Origin: Tipula vernalis | Lineage: Eukaryota > Arthropoda > Insecta > Diptera > Tipulidae | Reading direction: 5' to 3' | Assembly (NCBI GenBank): GCA_958295665.1 | Contig: OY282559.1 | Coordinates: 246,198,764-246,262,763, forward strand | DNA length: 64,000 bases | Part shown: piece by piece, positions 33,871-44,667 of the stretch | How positions within the stretch are numbered: position 1 is the first letter of the stretch | Layout of the letters: the number at the start of each line of letters is the position of its first letter | The notes under the pieces: generated by a model | Database searches by the model: none | What the model was told of the DNA's origin: nothing | What the model saw: the letters and a program-made list of their open reading frames with translations, nothing else | Made by a program: the position numbers and the translations under genes

Positions 33871-35138
33871 AGGTTAGGTTAGGTTGGAGTGGCTGCTTAC
33901 GCACACTTAGACCGGTGACGGTCCATTGTGATACCACAGGATGTATCCCCTTTTACCCCTATTGGAACCATTTCGAGCTACTTATGTAGCGTAAGACGTC
34001 CCGCACTTTAATGTTTTCGAGATCCGAGAGGCAGTCCATCCTGAACTTACCTAAGTGTTTGTGCCTTCTGAGAGCCAATGCTGGACACGAGCAAAGGAAG
34101 TGGACCAACGTCTCTTCCTCCTCTTCGTCCAAGCAGCTTCTGCAGAAGTCATTAGCCTCCAGACCCAGCCTTCTTGCATGTTCTCCAAAAAGGCAGTGTC
34201 CCGTGAGTATTCCTACGACCGTTCTTAATTCACGTCTTCGTAAGGATATTAATGCCCTAGTGCGCCCTAAGTCCAGCTTTGGCCAAACTTGTCTTGCAAC
34301 TCTACAGGTTAGGGTGTTAGACCACCTTTCCCCCGCTGAGGATAGCGCCTGCTTCCCAAGTGCTTGTCTCAGCGCTGTGATAGGCCTCCCCAGACTTGCC
34401 CCTTCCGGTTGCAGCTGGAGAGTCGTACCATGCCTAGCAAGTTCATCTGCCCTGCAGTTCCCCATGACGCCCGAGTGACCTGGGACCCAGACTACCTGGA
34501 TGTTGAAATGCTCACCCATCTCATTTAGAGATGAGTGACAACTCAACGCCACCCGTGACGCCAAAGACACCGATTCTAACGACCGGATCGCCGCTTGACT
34601 GTCCACATAGATTGTGATATCGTCTGAGGATAACACATTATGCTTCAACCACGTCATGACCTCCTCAATCGCTACGACTTCAGCTTGGTACACGCTGCAG
34701 TAATCAGGGAGACGAATAGAAATGTTTACATTTAATTTGTCACAGAATACTCCAGCTCCTACTTTGCCGTCTAGCTTGGAGCCATCTGTGAAGAATTGCA
34801 ACGCTTCAGTTTCCGATGACGGTCTATCCCTCCAGGATTCCCTTGAAGGGAAGGAGGTCCGAAATCGCTTTTCGAAGCGTAGAGTAGGTTTAATGTAGTC
34901 AAGATTCGCCAGCTCATCCTTCAACGATCTGACGATAGTAGAGTGTCCTATACTAAGACACCTCCACTGAGAGGCGGCTGCAAGTCGTACAGCCGTATTT
35001 GCCGCCATCTGTTTGCCAAAAATGTCGACAGGAAGAAGGTGCAACATAACCTCTAAGGCACTTGTCGGTTGGTTTTGATAGTGTACATTTTTTTGAAAGG
35101 ATCTGTGTAAGGAGCGAACGAGACGGCTTGTAAAAACC
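33871..35138 (-). mobile_element. LOA-type LINE, 5'-truncated, young
   Basis: A 1268-bp insertion with a 14-bp target duplication, TTTTTGTTGGTTTT, at 33857-33870 and 35139-35152. The element's 3' end on the minus strand is CCAACCTAACCTAACCT, at the 33871 side. It lacks everything upstream of the end of the reverse transcriptase, as expected from 5' truncation. It is a fuller version of the fragment at 7538-8466. Confidence 0.93.
33959..35138 (-). CDS. LINE ORF2 C-terminus: RNase H plus cysteine tail
   Basis: Open without stops to 33959. The reported frame of 403 codons starts in the flanking hAT sequence, so about the first ten residues are not LINE. Domains: a reverse transcriptase end (NTAVRLAAASQWRCLSIGHS), an RNase H with FFTDGSKLDGKVGAGVFCD (first Asp), YQAEVVAIEEVM (Glu), IYVDSQAAIRSL (Asp) and VVWVPGHSGVMGNCRADELA (His/Asp). 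A tail follows with LTGHCLFGEHARRLGLE and CRSCLDEEEEETLVHFLC. RNase H inside the LINE is usual for the LOA and I groups; the LOA call is from memory. All four RNase H catalytic residues are present, but with no endonuclease or full reverse transcriptase it cannot move alone. Confidence 0.9.
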
Positions 35139-35540
35139 TTTTTGTTGGTTTTGGTTTTGCATGAACACATAAAAAAATTCGTTTCGTATCCTTTTTGTTT
35201 TCGTTTATATTTATAACCAATTGAATATCATTTATTAGTGTTGCTTGTTAAATATTAAAATTGCATTGACAAGTTAGCTACTAACATGTTAGCAGAAACA
35301 CATTAAAACGAAATACATGTGTATATAGTAGTGACATGGTGACATTAGAATGAAATACAGGATGATACAATTTTTTTTTATTTTATATTCAACATTCAGC
35401 AAGTTCCATTAGAGTGTAAAATATATTCAACATTTAGCAAGTTCCATTAGAGTGTAAAATACAATTTTGCGCCCCTAAAAGTTTTGCGCCCTGCGCGGCC
35501 GCACATCTCGATCACCCCTCGAGCCGGGCCTGAGCCAAAC

Positions 35541-36160
35541 TCTCTCAATTTTTCCGGATCATCAAAGATGTGTGTGGTTTGACGTTGCTATTAGGGAAGA
35601 CAACATCTTTTCTATGGAAGACAACACCCTTTCCTTCAACCTACCCTTCCTTCTTTTATCCTCTCTTTTTCACTGATAGTAGTGACAGGTTCTAGAACCT
35701 CATAATGTACTATTCTCTACCAATCTCACCATACACACGGCATAACCTTAAAGGACGACAACCCTGGCTTTGACGTCGTTTGGGGTGTTTCATCTTTCTT
35801 TGACCATGATCTTTTTCAAACGATATTCTCGTATTTTACCCATTTTGCATCGCCATTAATGATTTGCTTCAAAAATGAGTCGATTTCGTGGCGTTTCAGT
35901 AGCGATTGCATAGAAATTCGGTCTATCAAGTTTTTCAAATTTTAAAACTGTTTTATGGTACATATTTAATTCCTTAGCCATGTCGTGGCTTCTTATTCGT
36001 CGGTTTTCTTCGATTTTTTGTAAGATTTCATCGGCTTTTTCAGTGATTGGTCGGCTAGAGCGAGATGCATCTTTGACATCGAAATTTCCAGCATGGATGC
36101 CAGCAATCCATCTACAATCTAAATGTTCTTGCATTCCCCGATATATGACACCAAACACCT
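35541..36160 (-). pseudogene. Mariner transposase N-terminal and central piece
   Basis: The frame 36158-35856 reads WIAGIHAGNFDVKDASRSSR, PITEKADEILQKIEENRRI and SHDMAKELNMYHKTVL. This is the mariner paired-type helix-turn-helix region with its GRP-like linker. Broken frames follow with a WWDW-like patch near 35735, then NSNVKPHTSLMIRK at about 35580, where the family has HDNARPHT. The second catalytic Asp thus appears to be Ser. The reading ends at the hAT target duplication (35533-35540). Confidence 0.88.
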
Positions 36161-36203
36161 TCTAGTAACAAAAATCTTTCAATACTATTTCCTTAACCTA
36201 ATA

Positions 36204-38490
36204 TTGTCTAGAGTCGTGAACCTTGCAGACACAAATAAAAAACAGAAAACAAATTTCCCACTACAATCATTTCTCTTCTTTCCCCGATTTGTTTTTTAAT
36301 CGAATGTGGACCACATTTTTTAATGAAATGTACTTCAATTTTTTTAAACAAAAATTTTATTTTTTTTATACCAACTTAACGAAAAATGAAATTAAATTCG
36401 TTTCAAAATTATTTGTCCACTCATTTTCTGTTCCAAAATTATTTTTTGCTAATTAAATAGTGATTTATTCACTTCCATTTTCTATAAATCCATCGATAAT
36501 TTTTATCACCGCTCTGTGTCTTCTCGCCAGTGGTCTAAAATGTCTCATTAGTTCAGCTGAAATCTTCATCAAAACTATTCTGGTAGCACTGCTACTTTAA
36601 ATACATATTTGGTTTTTAATAGAATTCGGACATCGACCTTTTCCATGAGGCACTTTAACCTCTAGTAATAGTCCAACTTCGTGTTGACGATGAAATTGAG
36701 CACCATATAGGTTTTTACGGTTTGTAGGTTATACGAGGGCAGAATCCGCTTATTTTTTATCCGTTTTCCTCTGTTTGAGATTAAACATAAAGTATGTTTA
36801 TATCTATTAAACTAAGGTAACCATAAACCCATTTTGTCATAAATGAGTTGTCCTACCAATTCAAGCACGTTTAAGTCAATTACGCCAAAAATAATTTTAA
36901 ATTTATTTGAATTTTACTTTACAAGTTGTGTTCTTAGTTATCGAAATAAGAAAATTTTGGAAGTTACACGACCATTTACTACCCTTCAAATTCCTCTGGA
37001 CCTTGTTTAATTGACGTTTGTGCTGACCAATTTGAACCTGCCGTAATTTTTGGTTGGTTATCTGTTCCATTATTGCAGGTGATTTTGTTTGGATTTACCA
37101 GCGATGTCCTGCTTCCGCTGTGTTCATTGGTGCATAAATATAATTTCGGATAGAAAAACCGAGCTTTTCTCTTTTCATAATAGTATCATATCGATTGAAT
37201 TTTATTAAACGATATGTTTATATTCGTTTAGTTAAATTCAATCATCACCGAAATATTTACTCTCAACCTAATGCTAAACCCCATCTCAAAACCATTTTAA
37301 TTAACTCAATTTGTTCTTTAATCGTGTTTGTTTGCCGTCATTAAATCAGTTTCAATTTATTATTAATACACATGTGGTGATGTGACATATGTGGGTGGCT
37401 ATGAGTTGTATTTTTGTATACCATTGTTTGTAGCACATGTCTGTATATCCACAATACACCATATGAAACACTCCATCATATATCAACAAATCCTTTTCCT
37501 TTTTTTAACCTTTACAATAATCGTACATGTTTTGATAAATCATTACAATAGGATTAGGGTTGGATATGGGTGAGCAACAATATAAATAAAAAATAATTAA
37601 AATGAAATAAAAATGTCATGAAGTGATGAATTTGGGATTTGATCTCTTTATTATAACTTTACACAAATGATTCTTAATTTAGTGTATTATTGTATTTCAT
37701 TATGACGGTAAGACATATATTTATATGTATAATATTATGATACAGGACTGCTGCGTCGGTTTATATGTTTTTATATGTATAAGAGGATTATTTCACCATC
37801 AATGAAGAGATTTTAACAATAAACATGTCCAATATGATCTTGATTTTATATAGCGTCGGTACACAACAATTGTATGCACATTAGGGTAATCCGGCTTTTA
37901 AGATCGATTAATGTGTATACACTAGACTCAAAACAAAATATTATTATCTTCCTTGATAATCTTCTGGTATAACTTTAATTTCTTGGCGGTATAACAAATA
38001 TAAATATGTGCAAAATCTACTAGTTATTAAATATTTATTTGGTGTGTTCACTTCTGTGGTCAGCGTCCAGCGATCAAGAGGCTGATTTTTAATTAATTTT
38101 AGAATTAAGAAAAAGTTTTACAATCATTTTTAATTTATACAATCACCAATTGATGGTTAAAACCTTTTAAATACATAACATAAAACGTACTAATTATTAT
38201 ACTACCGACACGGGTTTAACATTTATGAGGTTCTAATGGTGCAAACAGACGCACAGAGTTTCTGCATGCTGCAGTGCTTGCAGACCTTCATATGAACCAC
38301 ACGTGCATCTTTTTGCGACATTTTCATTTCTTTTGGTTGGTAGTGGAATTTTTTACGAGCTGTTAGATTGTTATAAACTATTGGACGTATCAGATCGTTT
38401 TCAATTTTTGTGTGTGTTTAATAACAATTTTAGTTAGAAAGAATGTGTAAAGTTTGTTTTAATGAAACAAATATTAATTTTTGAATTACA
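36204..38490. other. AT-rich spacer, nothing recognised
   Basis: No protein motif on either strand. The region 36500-36790 is of more even composition but gives no family match by eye. Confidence 0.5.
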
Positions 38491-38492
38491 AT

Positions 38493-38699
38493 TAGGTTTT
38501 ATTTAATGTAATAACTATTCCGGTCCAAATTCAACTGACTTGAAAAAATAGCAAGAAGAGGAACATTCATTAAATACAATAAGCAATATAATAACAAAAT
38601 AAGAATGATCGCTTATTGTATACAATAGTATTTGTGTTGTACATCGTATGATTTAGGTGAAGGTGAGTTTATGTTGTAAAATATCCGCTCATGATTCTA
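38493..38699 (-). repeat. 3' LTR of gypsy element 2
   Basis: Matches 42411-42620, sharing CCGGTCCAAATTCAACT, TTGTATACAATAGTATTTGT and GTGAGTTTATGTTGTAAAAT, with scattered changes. Confidence 0.88.
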
Positions 38700-38867
38700 A
38701 ATTTCTCTTGGTTTAACTTAGGTCTCGGTAGGCGCAAATCTGACAACCGATCTCGTCACTCGTTCGGAACGTCTCGGTATTTCCCGTTGTAGGTGGTCGT
38801 CTTCCCCCATGCGGTATATCATCTTGCTCGCTACTTGTACTTAGAATCGTCGGTTCGTACCCTGAAA

Positions 38868-39760
38868 TCAGAAATTAATAATTATATCAAAATTCTTTAC
38901 TGATTGACCGGTAGCTGATGCAGGACGCCTATTTTCTGTTACGGGTCGCTTTTCCACCATATGTTCCCAGATCTGATTTTGATGCCTGTTCCATAATCCG
39001 CGGTCTGTCTTCACTAGATAGACTATTTTGCCAAGTACTTTTGAAAATTTCCGGTATCCATCTAGGACCCCTTGAGTAGTTTTTTGTGAGTATGTACTTT
39101 GGATTCCTCTATTTTTTGAAACTCGACTTTTAGCTATAATATGTAGAGGTAAGATGGTTTTCGGTTGTCGGCCGTGAGGAAGCTCAACAGGAGTTTTTCC
39201 ATTTAATACAGGCGATTGGTCTGTACGGTAAGTTACCAGAAACTTGGTCAACGCTTCGTCAGGCAATTTGGTCGTGGATAACATTTTCTCCACCGCTCTT
39301 TCCACTTGCCTATTCTATGCCGGATGAAATGGAGCCGCCGTCAGATGTTGAATTCCGTTGAGTTCACAGGATTTTCTAAACTCTCCGGAAACAAACTGTG
39401 GACTATTGTCCGTTACAATAGTATCAGGGATGCCCTCGATTCCAAAAATTACCTGAAGCGATCGAATTGTCTGAACAGCTGTTTTGCTCCGCATTCTTGT
39501 AATGTAGGGAAACATTGAATACGCGTCGATGCAAAGAGCTACATATTCTCAATGAATGGCCCAGCAAAGTCCAAATGAACTCGTTCCCAAGGTTTTGTTG
39601 AAGCGGGCCAAGCTGCCAATTCCTTGTTTCGATCTGCCTGTGAATCTTGGCAGACTATACAATGTACTGACAGTGTTGCTATGTCTCTGTTTATATTCGG
39701 CTACCAAAAGTAACGTCTTGCCAGTTGCGTTATTTGCACTGTACCCCAGTGACATTTATA
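38868..39760 (-). pseudogene. Gypsy 2 integrase
   Basis: Zinc-domain region in a broken frame (HCIVCQDSQADRNK, about 39660), then a core with WERVHLDFAGPFIE (first Asp, about 39590), IVTDNSPQFVSGEFRKSCE (second Asp, 39515-39315 frame) and HLTAAPFHPA. After a stop near 39315 it continues into ERAVEKMLSTTKLPDEALTK and YRTDQSPVLNGKTPVEL (39305-38868), the C-terminal part with the usual TPxEL end. It is the last domain before the 3' LTR. Confidence 0.9.
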
Positions 39761-39769
39761 CTTGATAGT

Positions 39770-41360
39770 CTTAACCTTTGATCAGAGTTCTGTTGTCATA
39801 ACCACACGGACGTAATCTGTATGCAGCAACAAGGTACCCTTACGAACTGTGAGACTACACCTTCTGCGAAAGTATGGTACAATATCCTTTTCAATCTTAG
39901 AATCCCTAGGCCAACCACATTGTAAACGTAGTGTACAACTCTGCTTAGAATCGGATTTTATGTTGTTGCTTGTCGAATAACTGTCGCGTCTACTGGGGAA
40001 ACGTTTAATTGTCCGTTACCATGTTTTGATGTTGGCTTATACTTAATCGTGAATTATAAGCCATGGGATTTGTTTGCGTGGACGAAAAATTGGTACTAAT
40101 GATAGGTGATCAGTGAAAAGCTCGAAGTGCCTGCCATAGAGGTACCGATTAAATTTCGTACAGCAGGAAATAATCGGCAAAGCTTCCTTTTCAATTTGTC
40201 TTTATGGCTTTTGGTAATCTGATAACATGTTTGAAGCGAATGCTGTTGGATGCTCTGATCCATCAGGGTATCGGTGGGAAAGCACAGCACCAATCCCATA
40301 TCTGGAGGCATCTGTTGCCAGCAAAATCGGCTAGTCGTCTCGAAAGTGAACCAATTTTGCAGTATAAATTATTTGATCCTTTAATGTTTGAAAAGCTTCT
40401 TGTTGAGCTCGACCCGACTCGAATGGAACATCATTTCGTCTCAACTTATTTAACTGTGCAGAAATCTGTGAAAAATTCATGACAAATTTGTTATAGTAGT
40501 TGCATTTACCCATAAATGCTTCCAATTACTTGAGATCACATGGGTGTGTTAAATCTTGAATGGTTTTCAATCCAGAATAGGCTGGATGGATCCCTGCGGC
40601 ATCAATTATGTGTCGAAAATATTCTACTTCTGATTGGAAAAATTTACTCTTGTTTCAATTGCACCATAGATTAAATTTATGTAGACGTCCAAAAAGAGAT
40701 TCCAGATTACATAAATGATGCTCTTCATTTGAAACCGTAACAATGATGTCATCCGCAATCAGTTGGTCTATCAAACGCTGAAATATGGCCGGTGCGCTAG
40801 ACCCGCCGAGTGGAAGACGCTGGAGTGCTTATCACCATAAACTTCTTCGATTCCTCATCCAGCTCGATTTGGAAATATGCATCGGATAGGTTGACCTTCG
40901 AGTAATTCTGTAATTTATGGAACAACTCTTCCGCTCTTGGAATTGGAAATCCATCGTCTTCTATTTGTGGATTTGCCGTTGCCTTAAAGTCCCCACAGAT
41001 GCGTATTGAACCGTTAGATTTCGTAGTAACTACTATCGGTGTCGCCTACTGGCTAAATTGCGCTGGCTTGATGACCCCCTGCGATTGAAGTCTTTCCAAC
41101 TCGTTCTCTACTTCGGCAAGTTGTGCAAATGGTATGGGGCGAGGTTAAAAATACTTAGGCGAGGCATGCTCACGTAATTGTAAATGTGTTTGGAACCCTA
41201 CACAGCAACCAAGCGTGTTCTGAAAAAGATAATCAAATTTTTTGCACATATCTTTAATGAGAATTTTTGAATTGCAGTCCGAACTGGAATTAACGGCTGA
41301 AACTGTGGTGGACTTTTGGATGAGATCAAAATTAAACGCATCAAACCAATCCATTCCTAG
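39770..41360 (-). pseudogene. Gypsy 2 reverse transcriptase and RNase H
   Basis: Blocks down the minus strand: MDWFDAFNFDLIQKS (41354), ELERLQSQGVIKPAQFS, TPIVVTTKSNGSIRICGDFK, YSKVNLSDAYFQIELDEES, then LIADDIIVTVSNEEHH at about 40745. There the family has YxDD and this copy reads IADD. The thumb follows (EAFMGKCNYYNKFVMNFSQI, 40525), then RNase H with [16 protein letters not shown]. Several stops and shifts separate them. Confidence 0.9.
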
Positions 41361-41379
41361 AATGTTTGATCCATCCTGA

Positions 41380-42400
41380 CTATTATGGTAACTATAGAAG
41401 CGGTAGTAAATATTTGCTACCGTCGTAATCGACCTTCACTTCCAGAACACCTTTAACAGGGAGGTGTGTATTATTCCCGTATGTTCGTAGGCTCTGCATT
41501 GATTGATGCACCGGCGCATCCGATAACTGTTTGTACCCACTTAGACAAACCATTTAACACGTTGTATCGGTATCAAGTTCCAAAACTTCATTGAATACCA
41601 CACCATCGGATGACTCTGATAATTCCAAAATTTGGATGCTATTAAATTCGAACGGATTATCGACATTTTTAACCTCTACTCTAGAATTGTAGTGTGACCT
41701 TACTCTATTCCGTTATTGATCGCTCCATCACACACGGAGGCTATGTGACCGACCTTTCCGCAATTATGATACTTTGCCGAAAGAAACCGACAATCACTTC
41801 GTTGATGCTGTGTAAGACATCCAGGATCCAGGGCATGATCTACTCGATTTAGAGTTGGACCGGTTCGTTCCTTGTCCACGATTTCGGCTTCTTGAACGAC
41901 ATCGAGTATGGTAACTGTTTGTGTTGATTCATAGGTTTCCGCGAGGACTAAAACTTTGGCTAAAATGTGACCTTCTAATTGAAACGCAGCCGTGTGAACG
42001 GTGCCACGCGGCGTATAAGTATGTCACGAACCTCATGATCAACGAAAATTCTTTGCATTTCGCGCATCTATAATAGCAGTTCTGCGCGGCACCCCGTAAA
42101 TCAGCTATCCAAGACGCGTAAGTTTGATCTGGTTTCTTCATTACTTGATTTTTTAACTTATCTACTAAGTCATCAAACCATTTTTCTTCCACCTTAGGAT
42201 CACCGAAGATATTTTTAATCAATTCATATACGCTTGTACCAACCCATGACAAAAAATATGCACGCTTTCTACTATCAGTGTCAACTCCATAACCAATAAA
42301 GTGCTGCTGTAACTTTCGAATGTTTCTTTGTGCTCATCGAAATTACGAAATTGCGGGACTGCGTTCAAACTTAGTCCGGTACCTGTTTTTTTATCTAGCT
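41380..42400 (-). pseudogene. Gypsy 2 gag and protease
   Basis: Gag: TGTGLSLNAVPQFRNFDEHK near the 5' end (about 42385-42325), then a 107-codon frame (42252-41929) with YELIKNIFGDPKVEEKWFDD and KPDQTYASWIADLRGAAQNC, usual for this gag group. The knuckle at about 41765 reads NCGKVGHIASVC and has lost its first Cys. The protease at about 41580 reads VLELDTDTTC, so the DTG active site is DTD. A stop follows directly. Confidence 0.85.
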
Positions 42401-42410
42401 CTTAGATTTT

Positions 42411-42620
42411 TTAGATTTTATTTAGTGTAATAATTATGCCGGTCCAAATTCAACTAACTTGAAAAAATAGCAAGAATAGGAACATTTATTAAATACAGTA
42501 AGCAATGTAATAACAAAAAATAAGAATGACCGGTTATTGTATACAATAGTATTTGTGTCGTACATCATATGATGTAGATGAAGGTGAGTTTATGTTGTAA
42601 AATATCCGCTTATGATTCTA
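42411..42620 (-). repeat. 5' LTR of gypsy element 2
   Basis: About 210 bp matching 38493-38699. On the minus strand it runs from TAGAATCATAAGCGG to AATAAAATCTAA. Confidence 0.88.
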
Positions 42621-42719
42621 TAGAATGAATGTGGCCAAGTATGATCATTTTAATAAACTAATTTTGGTTTATTTAAGCTATTTAGCATTTTTAAAAATAA
42701 TAAACTTGTGTAATGCTCA

Positions 42720-43393
42720 AACTAGATCGAAAAGTAGAAGAAACCACCACTAGGATGGGAATAAGGGAGTTTGAAATTTTACATAATTTATTAAAAAATA
42801 AATTCCAAAAACAAAATGTTATTCGAATTAATTTGATCCAATACATCCCGAATTTAGATTGGTTTTGACACTAGTATAAGTAAACTAATACTATTTTAAA
42901 TGAATATGATGTCGATATTAAACTAATTCAATTAATTGTGACTTTTAGATATTTGGCCCATGGTGCAGCATGGCAGATTTTGTCGTGGTCTTTCCGCATC
43001 GGCATGTCTACCGTGCGTGAAATTATATTGGTGGTATGCCAAATAATTTGAGATGAACCGAGTGGAATTTACCTGTACCTGTCTCAGTTTTACAGTAACA
43101 CGGGAAGGCTAAATGTCGTTGGTGCAATCGATGGCAAGCACATACGTATAAAATGCCCACCACACTCTGGCTCCCAATAATACAACTATAAAAACTATCA
43201 CAGTATTGTTTTGCTAGCTGCTTGTGATAGAAACTACTAATTTTCGACGGTAGATTTTGGTGCATTTGGGAACCAGAGTGACGGTGGCATTTTCAAACAG
43301 AGTGGTTTCGGACATCAGATTTTTGAAGGAAATATGAATATACCAAAAACTAGAGATGCTTTCAAACAGTATTTAGAAAATGTTAAAAACTAA
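42720..43393 (+). pseudogene. PIF/Harbinger transposase 2
   Basis: Reads FRIGMSTVREIILVVCQII, then LNVVGAIDGKHIRIKCPPHS (first catalytic Asp), YNYKNYHSIVLLAACDRNY, and FSTVDFGAFGNQSDGGIFKQ (second catalytic Asp). It then joins directly to TRDAFKQYLENVKN and a stop at 43391. That tail belongs at the C-terminus, so the third catalytic region is removed by an in-frame internal deletion near 43350. A TAA in SGSQ, stop, YNYK and shifts further upstream show decay. The partner gene is convergent at 43430-44160. Confidence 0.88.
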
Positions 43394-43429
43394 ATAAAGC
43401 TTAATTCGAAAATGTATTTAATTTTTATA

Positions 43430-44160
43430 AAAATTGCCACTCACCACTTTTAGTAGTTCAATTTACAATTTGCCAAATTCGGCTGGTGAAATGCATGCGC
43501 TCTCCACTTGTTCACACAAAGCGTCAAAAAAAGTCGCACAGGAGTTTTTGCTGCTTGTTCTGGCTCCATTATTTTGGGCTAGCTTTTGGTCTGGGGGATG
43601 GTGAAAGACTACTACTGTCCAAATTTGTGGTCGTTGCGCACTCTAACTCAAGAAAACTAGAATTTGATGTACTAGTTTCATTCCATTCAATATCAATAGT
43701 CGAATTCTGATCCGGATCTTCGAATGTCGAATGTTTGGGATAAATAATCAAATTAATTTAGAATAAATAGGTAAATCACTTATGTTTCATTTGGTTTGTC
43801 TAAATCATTTAAAAATGATATGGAATCAAACCACTACCACTTTTTTTTGGCGGCGGCGGTGCTTTATCACCTGAGGTTTTGGTATGTCGTTTGGTTCTTT
43901 CTTTTAAGAATTTGTCCCGCAGCGTTCTCCAGCGTGCTTTCAGTTTGTCCACTACAAGATTCAAAAATTGATTTACATATTTATAATGTGTGTATGGTGT
44001 TTGTGGAAATCAAATATAAACATTACTTAATTGGCATTCCTAATTTATTTGATAATTCAGAGAATTTCTTATCTCCTAGATAAACATTTTTGTAATTAAA
44101 ATGTGTTTTATTAAAAATGAATTCATTTTGCTGAACAAAATGTATAATGGCTTCCTCCAT
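43430..44160 (-). pseudogene. Harbinger partner: MADF/Myb-SANT-like DNA-binding protein
   Basis: From the ATG at 44160 the frame reads MEEAIIHFVQQNEFIFNKTH and GDKKFSELSNKLGMP (first half of a MADF domain). The second half is VDKLKARWRTLRDKFLKERT with a Lys-rich tail (43948-43850). Between them lies a possible short intron (about 44026-43952, GTAATG to TTGTAG), but joining it exactly leaves the frame off by one, so splicing or sequence is altered. An acidic Ser/Thr/Asn stretch follows (43751-43569), then a C-terminal FFDALCEQVESA patch. PIF/Harbinger elements use such a protein to bring the transposase to DNA. It is convergent with the transposase. Confidence 0.8.
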
Positions 44161-44665
44161 CTTTACTCAATATTTGCTATATGTATTGACAAAAATTTCA
44201 GAAAACAATAAACAGTACACCGTGAAGTAAGTAAACATTTTGTATTTTTCTTATGTTGTCAGCTGTGAGTAATTTGCAGGGAAATTAGAAATAGAGACAA
44301 CTTGCATCGTTCTGTATACATTAAGAATATATGTGTTTCATTCCATATGAAGTAATATTTTCTAAATTTAATTTTCTGCACTGCTCGCAGAATTATGCAC
44401 GCCTGTTTTCACCATTAATTTAACAAATGTTAATAAATTTCAATTGAAATGACATTGAATAATAATAAAATATTAAAGTAACAAGTTAATAAGATAAGTG
44501 GTTAAATATTATGATTGAATTTATAAAATGTGTTGCTAGGTTACAATTTGATGATTTTAGGTTATAAGTTGTAATCGCTGGATTTGTGATATTGTGATGA
44601 GTTTTGCTGTCCCCAACATTCGTTGTTTTTAGCGTAACCATTCTGATGTTATGATCTAGTACAAA
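44161..44665. other. AT-rich spacer, nothing recognised
   Basis: No motif. The short minus-strand open frame at 44704-44486 is Asn/Thr-rich and not supported as a gene. Confidence 0.5.
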
Positions 44666-44667
44666 AT

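Larger units (their letters stand above)
30272..35532 (-). mobile_element. hAT transposon, 5.3 kb, nearly complete
   Basis: The left end reads CAGCGCCGGCTC. The right end, reverse-complemented, reads CAGGCCCGGCTC. Both have AGCGCCC- or GGGCGC-rich sub-terminal repeats. The 8-bp target duplication AGCCAAAC lies at 30264-30271 and 35533-35540. Eight bases is the hAT size, and the transposase inside is hAT. It sits in the mariner transposase and contains palindromic repeats (33403-33866) and a LOA LINE (33871-35138). Confidence 0.95.
29928..36201 (-). mobile_element. Mariner element split by a hAT insertion
   Basis: The left end reads TTAGGTTGGGGAAAAAGTAT. The right end, reverse-complemented, reads TTAGGTTAAGGAAATAGTAT. 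Both are followed inward by TGARAGATTTTT. TA dinucleotides flank both ends (29926-29927 and 36202-36203), the tc1/mariner target. The transposase relic is on the minus strand in two pieces, 36160-35541 and 30263-30005, separated exactly by the hAT. Without the hAT the element is about 1.0 kb before allowing for its own deletions. Confidence 0.9.
38493..42620 (-). mobile_element. Ty3/gypsy retrotransposon 2, decayed, with both LTRs
   Basis: On the minus strand: 5' LTR (42620-42411), gag, protease, reverse transcriptase, RNase H, integrase, 3' LTR (38699-38493). The LTRs are about 208 bp and roughly 90 percent alike. AACCAAGAGAAATT just outside the 3' LTR is a plausible polypurine tract. Every ORF has stops or shifts. 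It is a different family from gypsy 1 in gag and LTR sequence. No clear target duplication is seen. Confidence 0.9.

Noticed and set aside
33871..33890. Insect telomere tract (TTAGG)n
   Set aside because: Only two to three units, and they form the 3' end of a LINE with a target duplication.
34011..34478. 155-codon plus-strand open frame opposite the LINE
   Set aside because: It is the antisense shadow of the RNase H and cysteine tail frame on the minus strand.
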